64,000 nucleotides of DNA from JTS-AC122 sp050246015 (GCA_050246015.1 JBFWWU010000005.1:62001-126000); one strand, 5' to 3'. Positions 16,143-25,747 are shown, counted from the stretch's first letter. A program made the numbers and translations. The notes: generated by a model from the letters alone, not told the origin.

Positions 16143-19100
16143 ATGTCCACGCACTCGATCCGCCGCCTGCTTTCCGTCGCCGCCGCCTTTACCGCCGGCG
16201 GGTTCGCTGCCCTGGGCTTCACCTTCGCCGATCACGGCAACGGAAGCAAGGCCCACGTCTCCCTCGTCCCCGCCGGCTCCGCGACCGGCACCGTTTCCGC
16301 GCCACGCCCGACCCAAGCCCCCTTCCCGCCCGACAACCGCGCCGTCAACGGCGGCTTCGTCAACTGGGAAAACCCGCACGTCCACCCCCTTGACATCACC
16401 CCCGACGGCTCCACGCTCCTGGCCGTCAACACCCCCGACAACCGCCTCCAGGTCTTCACGCTCACCCCCGGCGGCCCGATCTCCATCGGCGCGGTCCAGG
16501 TCGGCCTCGACCCGGTCTCCGTCCGCGCACGCACCAGCGATGAAGTCTGGGTCGTGAACCACATCTCCGACAGCATCAGCATCGTCAACCTCGCCACGAT
16601 GAGCGTCGTCAACACCATCAAGACGCTCGACGAGCCCGCCGACGTCGTGTTCGCCGGCAACCCCGTCCGCGCCTTCGTCACCTGCTCGCAGGCCAACACC
16701 GTCCAGGTCTTCGACCCCGCCAGCCCCGCCGCCGCCCCGCAGAACATCAACATCGAAGGCGAAGATCCCCGCGCCCTGGCCGTGAGCCCCGATGGGCTCA
16801 CCGTGTATGCCGCCATCTTCGAGTCCGGCAACGGCTCGACCGTCCTGGGCGGCGGCGCCGCCACCACCATGACCAACATCGGCTTCCCCCCCAACGTCGT
16901 CGATGACAACAACACCCCCTACGGGCCAACCCCGGGCGGCGCCTTCAACCCCAACGTCTTTGCCCCCAACCCGCCCCCCAACTCCGGCGCGCTCTTCAGT
17001 CCTCCGATCAACCCCGTTCTGAATCCCCAGACCATCCCCGTCTCCCTCATCGTCAAGAAGAACCCCGCCGGCCGATGGATGGACGACAACGCCCACGACT
17101 GGACCGATTTCATTTCGGGACCCATGTCCGCGCAGTCCGGCCGCGTCGCCGGATGGGACCTGGTCGATCAGGACGTCGCCGCCATCAGCACGTCCAACCT
17201 CAGCGTCTCCTATGCCACCCGGCTCATGAACATCTGCATGAGCCTGGCGGTCAACCCCGCCTCCGGACGCATCACCGTCATCGGGACCGACGCCACCAAC
17301 GAAGTCCGATTCGAACCGAACGTCAACGGTAGGTTCATCCGCGTCAACTTCTCCTCCGTCGATCCCGCCGACCTCGCCTCGCACATCACCACCGACCTCA
17401 ATCCGCACCTCACCTACGCCGCCCCGACCATCCCACAGTCCGAGCGCGACCGTTCCCTGGGTGACCCCCGCGGCATCGCCTGGAACGCCGCCGGTTCTCG
17501 CGCCTACGTCACCGGCATGGGCTCGAACTCCGTCATCATCATCGATTCCAGCGGCACCCGCGCCGGCCTGGCCGACCATATCAACGTCGGCGAAGGTCCC
17601 ACCGGCGTCGTCCTCGATGAGCCCCGTTCCAAGGCCTACGTCCTCAACAAGTTCGCCTCCTCCATCTCCGTCATCGACACCACCACCGAAACCCAGACCA
17701 TGCAGGTCGCCTTCTACGACCCCTCGCCCTCCGCCATCAAACTCGGCCGCAAGCACCTCTACGACACCCACAAAAACTCCGGACTCGGCCAGATCGCCTG
17801 TGCCTCCTGCCATGTCGATGCCCGAAAGGACAACCTCGGCTGGGACCTCGGCGACCCCGCCGGCATCCTCGACCCCGTCACCGGGCAGAACCTCGGCATG
17901 AACGTTCCCGGGCTCAACACCGGCTTCCAGCCCTTCCATCCCATGAAGGGGCCCATGACCACCCAGACCCTTCAGGACATCGTCGGTCAGGAGCCCTTCC
18001 ACTGGCGCGGCGACCGCGACGGCATCGAAAACTTCAACGGCGCCTTCATCGGCCTCCAGGGCGACGACACCAACCTCACCAACTCCGAAATGCAGGAGTT
18101 CGAGAACTTCCTCGCCACCATCACCTTCCCGCCCAACCCCTTCCGCAACTTCGATAACTCGCTCCCCACCGCCCTCGACCTCACCCCGCTGGGACAGGTC
18201 CGCTCCGGTCGCTTCGGCAGCCCCGGCCAGCCACTCCCCATCGGTAGCGCCGTCCGCGGGCTGGCCCTCTACCGCGATACCAACCGCCGACTCGACGGCG
18301 GCGCGCTCGCCTGCGTCACCTGCCACACCCTCCCCACCGGCGCCGGCGCCGATGTCCGCCTCGTCGGCGCTACCTACCAGCCCTTCCCCGTCGGCCCCAT
18401 GGGTGAACACCACCGCGCCCTGGTCTCCATTGACGGCCTCACCAACATCTCCATCAAAACTCCCCAACTCCGCAACGAGTACGAAAAGACCGGCTTCAAC
18501 GCCTTCTCCACCCGCAATACCGCCGGCTTCGGCGTCCTCCACGACGGCTCCGTCGACACCCTCGCCCGCTTCGTCGGCGAACCCGTCTTCAACGTCGCCA
18601 ACGACCAGGAAGTCGCCGACCTCACCGCCTTTGTCATGGCCCTCTCAGGCTCCGACCTCCCCCAAGGCTCCCCCTCCAACATCTTCGAGCCCCCGGGCGG
18701 CTCAAGCAAAGACTCCCACGCCTTCGTCGGCGCACAGACCACCGTCCTCGATGGCTCCAACCTCCCCCCCGCTCAGGTCACCCTCCTCAACAACATGATC
18801 GCCCAGGCCAACCTCAACAAGGTCGGCCTCGTCGTCAAGGGACGACAGGACGGCCGCGAGCACGGCTGGGTCTACATCGGCGGCGGCACTTTCCAGACCG
18901 ATCAGTCCACCGGCGCTCACGTCCTCTCCGCCGCCCAACTCCTCGCCTCCGCCGCCCCGGGCGCCGAACTTACCTACACCGTCGTCCCCATCGGCACCCA
19001 GAACCGTATCGGTGTCGATCGCGACAACGACATGTGGTTCGACGGCGACGAACTCGCCGTCTGCTCCGACCCCGCCAACCCCGCGCAGTTCCCGGGCTCT

Positions 19101-19262
19101 CCCACCTGCCTGGACCAGAACGGCGACCTCGTCATCAACTCCCAGGACTTCTTCGAGTTCATCACCGACTTCTTCAGTTCCGCCGCCGACTTCAACGCCG
19201 ACGGCTTCACCAACTCCCAGGACTTCTTCGACTTCCTCTCCGCCTTCTTCGCCGGCTGCTGA
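16143..19262 (+). CDS. Exported YVTN beta-propeller / dihaem cytochrome-like protein with dockerin-like C-terminus
   Basis: A 1039-residue protein with AAGGAGA before ATG 16143 and a signal peptide. The N-terminal half has propeller blades of the YVTN type (HPLDITPDGSTLLAVNTPDN, DPVSVRARTSDEVWVVNHIS, DPRALAVSPDGLTVYAAIFE, GPTGVVLDEPRSKAYVLNKF). The middle carries two haem c sites, CASCH and CVTCH, in MauG/cytochrome-peroxidase-like surroundings (FHWRGDRDGIENFNGAFIGL). The C-terminus has two EF-hand/dockerin-like units (DLVINSQDFFEFITDFF, FNADGFTNSQDFFDFLSAFF) and ends AGC. It probably acts at the cell surface or periplasm. Substrate or electron partner unknown. Confidence 0.85.
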   Translation: MSTHSIRRLLSVAAAFTAGGFAALGFTFADHGNGSKAHVSLVPAGSATGTVSAPRPTQAPFPPDNRAVNGGFVNWENPHVHPLDITPDGSTLLAVNTPDNRLQVFTLTPGGPISIGAVQVGLDPVSVRARTSDEVWVVNHISDSISIVNLATMSVVNTIKTLDEPADVVFAGNPVRAFVTCSQANTVQVFDPASPAAAPQNINIEGEDPRALAVSPDGLTVYAAIFESGNGSTVLGGGAATTMTNIGFPPNVVDDNNTPYGPTPGGAFNPNVFAPNPPPNSGALFSPPINPVLNPQTIPVSLIVKKNPAGRWMDDNAHDWTDFISGPMSAQSGRVAGWDLVDQDVAAISTSNLSVSYATRLMNICMSLAVNPASGRITVIGTDATNEVRFEPNVNGRFIRVNFSSVDPADLASHITTDLNPHLTYAAPTIPQSERDRSLGDPRGIAWNAAGSRAYVTGMGSNSVIIIDSSGTRAGLADHINVGEGPTGVVLDEPRSKAYVLNKFASSISVIDTTTETQTMQVAFYDPSPSAIKLGRKHLYDTHKNSGLGQIACASCHVDARKDNLGWDLGDPAGILDPVTGQNLGMNVPGLNTGFQPFHPMKGPMTTQTLQDIVGQEPFHWRGDRDGIENFNGAFIGLQGDDTNLTNSEMQEFENFLATITFPPNPFRNFDNSLPTALDLTPLGQVRSGRFGSPGQPLPIGSAVRGLALYRDTNRRLDGGALACVTCHTLPTGAGADVRLVGATYQPFPVGPMGEHHRALVSIDGLTNISIKTPQLRNEYEKTGFNAFSTRNTAGFGVLHDGSVDTLARFVGEPVFNVANDQEVADLTAFVMALSGSDLPQGSPSNIFEPPGGSSKDSHAFVGAQTTVLDGSNLPPAQVTLLNNMIAQANLNKVGLVVKGRQDGREHGWVYIGGGTFQTDQSTGAHVLSAAQLLASAAPGAELTYTVVPIGTQNRIGVDRDNDMWFDGDELAVCSDPANPAQFPGSPTCLDQNGDLVINSQDFFEFITDFFSSAADFNADGFTNSQDFFDFLSAFFAGC

Positions 19263-19492
19263 ACTCGCTGACTCCGCCGGATCGACTTCCGCCGCCCCTG
19301 ACACACGGGTCCCGCTTGTCGTTTCTTACCCGCCCGTGATCACCGGCGCTGTGGCGCGTCACCGGCTGAACCGACCGATCCTCGCTCAATGGATCTGACG
19401 TCCACTGGCACCGGGCGTCCTTCCCGTCTCGCCCTTCCGCGCGCCGGTACCATGTCCGCTAGCCATTCTGGGCCGCATCAACCGGAGCCCGC

Positions 19493-20368
19493 GTGTACGT
19501 CGGCATCGTGATCGGATTCTCCATCGGCGTGCTCCTGACGCTCGCGGCGTCCTGGCAGTTCGTGCGCCGGCACGTCTCCCGCGTCCGCGCCGCCGAACGC
19601 CGGGCACGCGCCGCCGAACGCATGGCCGAGATCGGCGCCATGACCGGTGGCCTGGCCCACGAGATCAAGAACCCCCTCTCCACCATCGGCCTCAATGTTC
19701 AACTCCTCATCGAGTCCACCGAAGACCTGGACATCCCCGACGCCGAACGCACCCGCATCCTCAACCGCATGCGCGGGCTCTCACGCGAGGTCGAACGCCT
19801 CCGCGGCATCCTCACCGATTTCCTCGAGTTCGCCGGCAAGGTCCACGCCGATCCTCGCCCCACCAACCTCGGCGTCCTCGTCGATGAACTCATCGACTTC
19901 TATCGCCCCGAAGCCGAACGCCTGGGCGTCCGCGTCCGTCCCGAACTCGACCCCGCTCCCCTCGTCGCCAACGTGGACCCCAAACTCATCAAGCAGGCCG
20001 TCCTCAACCTCATGATCAACGCCACCCAGGCCATGGCCGCTCCCGACGCCCCCCCGCGACCTCGCGAACTCATCCTCCGCACCGCTCGCAAAAAAGACCC
20101 CGACGGCTCCTCGCTGGCCCTCATCGAAGTCACCGACACCGGCCCCGGCATCCCACCCGACACCCTGCCCAGGATCTTCCAGCCTTATTTCACGACCAAG
20201 TCCGGCGGCTCCGGGCTCGGCCTCCCCGTCGCCAGGCGCTTGGTCGAGGAACACGACGGCCGACTCGATGTGCATTCCGAACTCGGCCGCGGCACCTCCT
20301 TCTCCGTCCTCCTCCCCCTTCACCTTGCCTCCCCTGCCCACTCCGCCGCCGGACACGCCACCAACTAG
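19493..20368 (+). CDS. Membrane-anchored sensor histidine kinase
   Basis: A 291-residue kinase from GTG 19493. One N-terminal transmembrane helix (GIVIGFSIGVLLTLAASWQF) is followed directly by a short coil and the HisKA domain with LAHEIKNPLSTIG (phospho-acceptor His56). The ATPase domain has the N box NLMINATQAM, the G1 box VTDTGPGIPPD, the F box FQPYFTTKSGG and the G2 box SGLGLPVARRLVEEH. There is no periplasmic sensor domain and no adjacent response regulator, so its signal and partner are unknown. It lies between two exported-protein genes on the same strand. Confidence 0.9.
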   Translation: MYVGIVIGFSIGVLLTLAASWQFVRRHVSRVRAAERRARAAERMAEIGAMTGGLAHEIKNPLSTIGLNVQLLIESTEDLDIPDAERTRILNRMRGLSREVERLRGILTDFLEFAGKVHADPRPTNLGVLVDELIDFYRPEAERLGVRVRPELDPAPLVANVDPKLIKQAVLNLMINATQAMAAPDAPPRPRELILRTARKKDPDGSSLALIEVTDTGPGIPPDTLPRIFQPYFTTKSGGSGLGLPVARRLVEEHDGRLDVHSELGRGTSFSVLLPLHLASPAHSAAGHATN

Positions 20369-20486
20369 CCCCGCCGATTCTCTCCCCTTCGCTGGTGCCG
20401 CGCCGCCTGCGATGAATACTTCCCGTGCCCCGCGTCCTCGCTTTCGACCCCCCCCGCCCCGCACGCACGCTCTGGAGACCCGGCCA

Positions 20487-22223
20487 ATGCTCCCCCAGGC
20501 TCGATTATCACGCTTGTACCCAGCGCTCCGGCTCGCCGCCGCGCTCGTCTGCGTCCCATCCGTCGCTCACGCCCAGAGTATCAAGCGACAACCCGAAGTC
20601 CCCGACATGCCCCCCGCTCCCGCGGGCTCGGCTCGCACTCTCAGGATTCCCGCCGTCAGCGAGCCCTGGTTCCAGCGCGCCGGCTTTCCCCGCAGCGTTC
20701 AGGTCAACGTCAGCGAAGAACACCTCGACATCCTCAGCGATGCCGCCAACGAACCCTCGATCGCCGTCGATCCCACCGCGCCCAACCGCATCGTCATCGG
20801 CTGGCGACAGTTCGACACCGTCGCCTCCAACTTCCGCCAGGCCGGCTTCTCGTATTCCCGCGACGGCGGCCGCTCCTGGTCCCCCGTCAACCGCCTGACC
20901 CCGGGTCTGTTCCGTTCCGATCCCGTCCTCGAAGCCGACGCCGACGGAAACTTCTACTACTACAGCCTCCCCAGCACCGGTGACCCCCCCGGCGGCTGGC
21001 GCTGTGAAGTCTTCAAATCCACCAACGGCGGCACCTCCTGGTCCTCGCCGGTCCCCGCAGGCGGCGGCGACCGCGCCTGGTTCACCATCGACAAGTCCGG
21101 CGGCATCGGTGACGGCAACATCTACGGCATCTGGAACCCCGCTTTCACCTGCTGCCCGGGCGCCAACGCCGCCCGCGATTCCTCACACGGGTTGCTCCCC
21201 TGGCCCCCAGCCTTCGCCACCCCCATCCAGACCATCTGGGGGACCAATGCCGTCGGGCCTGATGGCGAACTCTACATCGCCGGCCGCCTCGGCTCGAACT
21301 TCGGCATCGTCCGCTCCGATGACGCACGAAACTCCATGGCGTCCCCCTCCTTTCCTCTGTCACGCAACTTCAGTCTCGGCGGCCCCATCGTCCTTGGAGT
21401 TGTCAGCAACCCCGGCGGCGCTCCCGGCCAAACCTGGGTCGATGTCAACCGCACCGCCGGGCCCAACCGCGGCCACGTCTACGCCCTCGCACTCATCGAC
21501 CCGCCCTCCGGCGACACCACCCAGGTCGTCTTCATCCGCAGCACCGACCGCGGCCTCACCTGGAGCACGCCCGTTGTCGTCAACGACGACAACTCCCTCT
21601 CCGCCGTCCAGTGGTTCCCCTCCATGTCCGTCGCCCCAACTGGCCGCATCGACGTCACCTTCAACGACACACGGAACACCAGCGACCCCAACCGCTCTCA
21701 ACTCTTCTACACCTTCTCCCTCGACGAAGGCGCCACCTGGTCGCCCAACGTCCCCGTCGGTCCCCCGTGGAACAGCACCTTCGGCTGGCCACAGCAGGAC
21801 AAGATCGGCGATTACTACGACCAGGAATCCGATCTCGTCGGCGTCTCGATCGCCTACGCCGCCACCTACACCGGCGGACAGGATGTCTATTTCCTCCGCC
21901 TGGGCCAATACGACTGCAACTCCAACGCTCTGGGCGATACCGACGAGATCAACGCCGATGCGTCCCTGGACTGCAACGACAACGGGATCCTCGACACCTG
22001 CGAGATCGCCGCCGGCACCCGCCCCGACACCAACCACAATCGCCGACTCGACTCCTGCGAACTCTGCCCCGCCGACTGGAACGCCGACCTCCTCCTGAAC
22101 TCCCAGGACTTCTTTGCCTTCCTCGCCGACTTCTTCACCAGCGCTGCCGACTTCAACGGCAGCGGCTCCACCACCTCCCAGGACTTCTTCGATTACCTCG
22201 CCGCCTTCTTCAACGGCTGCTGA
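20487..22223 (+). CDS. Exported sialidase/BNR-repeat protein with dockerin-like C-terminus
   Basis: A 578-residue protein. ATG 20487 follows GGAGA and opens a signal peptide ending VAHAQ; an in-frame ATG at 20412 would add a Pro/Arg-rich stretch before it. Asp-box/BNR motifs recur (SYSRDGGRSWSPVNRL, FKSTNGGTSWSSPVP, IRSTDRGLTWSTPVVVND, FSLDEGATWSPNVPVG), giving a sialidase-like propeller. Near the C-terminus are Asp/Asn-rich calcium-like loops (DCNSNALGDTDEINAD, DCNDNGILDTCEIAAG) and two units NSQDFFAFLADFF / TSQDFFDYLAAFF ending NGC. No sialidase catalytic Arg/Tyr set is evident. Probably a surface adhesin or carbohydrate-binding protein. Confidence 0.85.
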   Translation: MLPQARLSRLYPALRLAAALVCVPSVAHAQSIKRQPEVPDMPPAPAGSARTLRIPAVSEPWFQRAGFPRSVQVNVSEEHLDILSDAANEPSIAVDPTAPNRIVIGWRQFDTVASNFRQAGFSYSRDGGRSWSPVNRLTPGLFRSDPVLEADADGNFYYYSLPSTGDPPGGWRCEVFKSTNGGTSWSSPVPAGGGDRAWFTIDKSGGIGDGNIYGIWNPAFTCCPGANAARDSSHGLLPWPPAFATPIQTIWGTNAVGPDGELYIAGRLGSNFGIVRSDDARNSMASPSFPLSRNFSLGGPIVLGVVSNPGGAPGQTWVDVNRTAGPNRGHVYALALIDPPSGDTTQVVFIRSTDRGLTWSTPVVVNDDNSLSAVQWFPSMSVAPTGRIDVTFNDTRNTSDPNRSQLFYTFSLDEGATWSPNVPVGPPWNSTFGWPQQDKIGDYYDQESDLVGVSIAYAATYTGGQDVYFLRLGQYDCNSNALGDTDEINADASLDCNDNGILDTCEIAAGTRPDTNHNRRLDSCELCPADWNADLLLNSQDFFAFLADFFTSAADFNGSGSTTSQDFFDYLAAFFNGC

Positions 22224-22274
22224 TCTGACTGATCTGATCTCCACGACCGGCGCGAGCGATCCTTCTCAAAAGCA

Positions 22275-22304
22275 CAACCGCCCGGCGTATTCGCCGGGCG
22301 GTTG
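22275..22304. terminator. Bidirectional hairpin terminator
   Basis: Perfect 13-bp stem CAACCGCCCGGCG/CGCCGGGCGGTTG with loop TATT between convergent genes. On the minus strand it is followed by TGCTTTTGAG, a short T-run, so it can serve the redoxin gene as an intrinsic terminator. Confidence 0.8.
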
Positions 22305-22338
22305 CAACCTTCATGTCACCTTTCCTTGCCGCGCCGGC

Positions 22339-23022
22339 TCAGGCCTTGGGGCCCTTCACCCGGCAGCCGTACGCCTTCGTCTCCGGCGTCGTCACCGTCT
22401 CGCCCTTGACGATCTGCTCGAGCGCGTTCTTCACGTAGTTCGTCTTGCCCGGCTTCTCCGGCGTGTTGTCGTCGTCGATCGCGCCCCGGTACGCCAGCAC
22501 CCCGTCAGCGTTGATGATGAACATCGTCGGCGTGTTCTTCGAGCCGTACGCCCCGGCGACCTTCCCGTCCGTGTCCTGCAGGATGTGCCCGTCGAGTTTC
22601 CAGTTCTTTTTCGCCGCCGCCAGGTCGTCCTTGCTGATGTTCGTCGCGATCCGCACCCACACCACGTTCTTGTCCTTGAACGCCTTGGCCGTGTCCGTCA
22701 TCGTGCTCGCGCCGTTCTCGTAGTGCTTCTTCACGTACGGGCACTCCGGGTTGAACCATTCGATCACGACGATCTTCTTCTCCTTCGTGAAGTCGGCGAG
22801 CGTCACCGTCTTGCCGTCGGTGTCCGTCAGGCTGAACGCCGGCGCCTTCTCGCCGACCTTCGCCCCGTCCGTCTTCATTTCCTTGTCTTTCTTGCCCTCC
22901 TTGCCGGGCTGCGCCGCCGGCGTCCCGCCCGTGTGCTTGGTGTCCTGCGCCGATGCCATCGACACGCCGCAGCCCAGCGCCAGACCGCCGGCGACAATCA
23001 AAGCCAGAAGATTCTTCGTCAT
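22339..23022 (-). CDS. Exported redoxin (AhpC/TSA-like thioredoxin-fold protein)
   Basis: A 227-residue protein from ATG 23022 with GGAGAA upstream and a signal peptide ending MASAQ. After a Lys-rich linker it has the redoxin fold: VGEKAPAFSLTDTDGKTVTL, IVVIEWFNPECPYVKKHYEN, NTPTMFIINADGVLAYRGAI (cis-Pro loop). The active-site segment is PECPYVK, with one cysteine and not CxxC, so it fits a peroxiredoxin-like or single-Cys protein better than a disulfide reductase. A second cysteine near the C-terminus (KAYGCRVKG) could resolve it. The neighbouring DsbD-alpha-like gene suggests a shared periplasmic thiol role. Confidence 0.83.
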   Translation of the reverse strand: MTKNLLALIVAGGLALGCGVSMASAQDTKHTGGTPAAQPGKEGKKDKEMKTDGAKVGEKAPAFSLTDTDGKTVTLADFTKEKKIVVIEWFNPECPYVKKHYENGASTMTDTAKAFKDKNVVWVRIATNISKDDLAAAKKNWKLDGHILQDTDGKVAGAYGSKNTPTMFIINADGVLAYRGAIDDDNTPEKPGKTNYVKNALEQIVKGETVTTPETKAYGCRVKGPKA

Positions 23023-23206
23023 GTGCAATTCTCCGTTGAGGATGACTCGGCAGGCCTTGCCGCTTGCGGGAACACCCCGCGTCTTCGGCACCCACGTCGT
23101 CATCGCTTGGAACCAATCGTGGTCGAGTATGAAACCGTGAACGTCAGACCGACATGAATCCCGCCTGAATGCTATCCGCTGACGCACTTCTACCGCTCAA
23201 TTCCTG

Positions 23207-24091
23207 CTACTTCGCTGTTTTTTGCGTCACCGAGATCGAAAACACCTCTGCCTTGCGCGGCTCAGCACGCCGAACTTCTACAATCCCCGATGCCCGGATC
23301 GGGTGGTCTTCATCGGCTTCAAACTCCAAACGCAACTCAGAGCCCTTTCTTTCACCATCACGGATCGCATTCGTCATCGTCGAAGACGCCGGATCCGGGT
23401 AAAAAACCAGCGCCTGCGCATTGGGAACACTCAAAATCAGCGTGTTGCGCTCCCATTTCCCCTTCAGCGGCGACTTCTGACGCGTTGTCGGCTGCTCGTT
23501 TTCCCCGTTGTCAATCGTCACCAGCGCCGGGGTCGGCAACGCCGAGCGAACGTCCGAAAATAGCTTCTCATGCACCGTCGGCTCAACCTTGGTTTCTTCA
23601 ATCACGGGAATTTCGATCTGCACCTCGCCCTTCCCCGGAATGCACTGGGCTTCACAGACCAGCCATTTCAAATTCGCCTTGATCGTGATTGTTGATCCTA
23701 TCTTCGCATCATTTCCAATAGTGATCGGCGCAATTGCTATCACTTCACGCTCATAGATGTAGTCGATGATTTCGAGCGGATAGACCTCCCGCTTCGGAAC
23801 GGGCCACATCAAACTTCCCATTTTAACTTCTGGCGGCACCGTCCAGGCTGCCTTGACCGGCATCCCCGTGTCATTCAATCCATCCCAATACAGGTGCCAA
23901 CCCTCGTCGATAATGAATCGCAATCCGACCCAAATCACCTCACCCGGGACGGCTCCTGATTTCTCCAAGATCAATGACGGGCGCGCGTGCTCCACTACAA
24001 CCTCTGAGCGGTTGAACGTTCTGGAGGAACTGGAATCCACCACCCCCATGCCGTTGGCGAGCAAAATAGCGGCGGTCACGATTCCTACCAT
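23207..24091 (-). CDS. DsbD N-terminal (alpha)-domain-like exported protein
   Basis: A 294-residue protein from ATG 24091, preceded by a GGAAGAGG ribosome site and followed by a hydrophobic N-terminal helix (MVGIVTAAILLANGMGVV). The body matches the DsbD/ScsB alpha domain: GEVIWVGLRFIIDEGWHLYW, PVPKREVYPLEIIDYIYERE, and the redox pair in KWLVCEAQCIPGKG. That domain passes electrons to periplasmic partners. Here it stands alone, without the DsbD membrane or gamma domain. The gene is visibly richer in A/T than its neighbours, which may mean transfer. Confidence 0.75.
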   Translation of the reverse strand: MVGIVTAAILLANGMGVVDSSSSRTFNRSEVVVEHARPSLILEKSGAVPGEVIWVGLRFIIDEGWHLYWDGLNDTGMPVKAAWTVPPEVKMGSLMWPVPKREVYPLEIIDYIYEREVIAIAPITIGNDAKIGSTITIKANLKWLVCEAQCIPGKGEVQIEIPVIEETKVEPTVHEKLFSDVRSALPTPALVTIDNGENEQPTTRQKSPLKGKWERNTLILSVPNAQALVFYPDPASSTMTNAIRDGERKGSELRLEFEADEDHPIRASGIVEVRRAEPRKAEVFSISVTQKTAK

Positions 24092-24260
24092 GCCTCTTCC
24101 TTCGAGAGCCCGTCTCCATTTCTGGGATGGGGCTATGGGTGTGATTTCATAGTACGCCTCCCCTCCCCAACAGTTCGGTTGCATTGCGTTCGGTACACGG
24201 CGCTCCACATGAGGGTCCTCCACAGAGAACGCCACCGCTTCCGGCGTTATTCTTCACGTC

Positions 24261-24716
24261 ATGAACACGCATGGACGCTCAATCGTCATCGGCCTGGTCG
24301 CATCGGCGTTCGGTGGAATGCTGGTCGGGTGCAGCACGGACAACATCACGGAGAAAGACCACCGGCCCATCGCCCTGGCGGAGGTTCGGGCGCTGATGAC
24401 TGGCAAGGAGGCAAGCCGAACGCTCCTGGTTGATTCGCGCTTGCCGGAGAAGTTTGACGAGGGGCACATACCGGGCGCGCGGAACGTACAACTGGCTGAT
24501 GCACGCGCCCGCACCGGCAACGTGCTGAACCCTCAACTGGCCGAATACAAGAATCTGGTGGTCTACGGCGAAGACCCCGGCGCCGCCTCGCCGCGGGCGC
24601 TGACCACGCGACTCATGCAACTCGGGCACAAGGGCGTGCGGATCTTCGAGGGCGGGTACGCGGAATGGCTGAGGGCGGGCCTGGGGGTCGATCGAACGTC
24701 GTCGGCGCCGAAGTAG
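24261..24716 (+). CDS. Rhodanese-like lipoprotein lacking the catalytic cysteine
   Basis: A 151-residue protein with lipobox MLVGC, so probably an envelope lipoprotein. A single rhodanese domain follows: LLVDSRLPEKFDEGHIPGAR and HKGVRIFEGGYAEWLRAGL. The active-site loop, normally YCxxGxRS, reads VVYGEDPGAASPRAL: the cysteine is replaced by Gly103. Sulfur transfer should be impossible, so it would act as a binding or regulatory domain. It is divergent from the DsbD-alpha-like gene across 169 bases. Confidence 0.82.
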   Translation: MNTHGRSIVIGLVASAFGGMLVGCSTDNITEKDHRPIALAEVRALMTGKEASRTLLVDSRLPEKFDEGHIPGARNVQLADARARTGNVLNPQLAEYKNLVVYGEDPGAASPRALTTRLMQLGHKGVRIFEGGYAEWLRAGLGVDRTSSAPK

Positions 24717-24801
24717 TTCCAGGGCCTCCGGCGTCCCCGGCCGGCGGCGCGAACTCGCCAAAGTCGGCACGCTTTGCGGGCCGTGGTGGTATTCTGCGTG
24801 G

Positions 24802-25551
24802 ATGCTCTGGTCAGCGGTGATGCTCTACGTCACGCTCGGCGCCTGCGCGGTCGGGATTGCCCTGCTGGTCCGCCGGTATGACTTGTACATCTCCGAGCCG
24901 ATCCCGATGGTGGTGGCGGCGATCGCGCTGGGCATCGGGGCGATGATCATCGCGACGGCGGTGCAGGTACGCGTCATCCATTCCCTCGCGGCGGCCCGGG
25001 TGCTCATGACCGATCCGTTGCTCGCGGTCCTGGCGGGATCGACCGAAGAACTCGGCAAGGTCGCCGTCGTCGCGGCCATCGCGCTGGGGCTGCGGAGGCA
25101 CTTCGACGAGCCGATCGACGGACTGGTCTACGGCTCGTTCGCGGGCCTCGGCGCGGCGCTGATCGAGTCCATCTGGGTGCTGCGCGGCGAGACTCTGGCG
25201 GTGCTCCCGCCGCAGGAGCCGATCCGGCTCGCCGGGCATGTCATCATGGGGGGTATCGGCGGGTTCGGGATGGGTCTGATCACGCTGCGAAGGCGCGGAG
25301 CCGGAGCGGCGATTGTGCTCTCGTATTTCGGCGCGGTCGCGCTGCATTCGCTCTGGGATCTGGTGGCGTTCACGGCGGCCAACGAATACCAGCGCACGCA
25401 TCGGTCCAGTCCCACACACTCCGCTTTGGCGGTGGGGTTGATGCTGGCGGGCATGATCGCCTACCGGTGGCTGGTAGGACTCGGGGCCCGGCTGACTCGC
25501 GCGAAACTACAGGTGTGCGACGTGCTGAGCGGGCGGTGTCCGCCGCGGTGA
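24802..25551 (+). CDS. PrsW family intramembrane metalloprotease
   Basis: A 249-residue polytopic membrane protein. The glutamate motif is in AGSTEELGKVAVVAAIALGL. The histidine motifs are IRLAGHVIMGGIGGFGMGLI and VALHSLWDLVAF. These are the conserved elements of PrsW (site-1 protease of anti-sigma factor RsiW in Bacillus) and the wider CPBP/PrsW group. The substrate here is unknown; no anti-sigma factor gene is adjacent. Ribosomal protein genes follow after 196 bases. Confidence 0.82.
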   Translation: MLWSAVMLYVTLGACAVGIALLVRRYDLYISEPIPMVVAAIALGIGAMIIATAVQVRVIHSLAAARVLMTDPLLAVLAGSTEELGKVAVVAAIALGLRRHFDEPIDGLVYGSFAGLGAALIESIWVLRGETLAVLPPQEPIRLAGHVIMGGIGGFGMGLITLRRRGAGAAIVLSYFGAVALHSLWDLVAFTAANEYQRTHRSSPTHSALAVGLMLAGMIAYRWLVGLGARLTRAKLQVCDVLSGRCPPR

Positions 25552-25747
25552 CGAATCGGAGAATGTACGGGCTGGCGACCACCAACCGCGCCGGCCCGAT
25601 CTGGAACCCTCGGGGTCGAGCGCCTATGGTTTGGGCCCGACCCGGAACGTCCGAGGCGGGGCAAGACAGCCAAGACCGTTTACTACCGAGCCCGCTCCCT
25701 CCCTTGGCCGGGAAGAGCACCACGGGCCGGTGGGAGGTAGTGCAGCG

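Noticed and set aside
15897..18542. 881-codon minus-strand frame, Gly/Asp/Val-rich
   Set aside because: Exactly antisense to the well-supported propeller/dihaem gene; composition is the usual mirror of GC-rich coding DNA and it has no domain.
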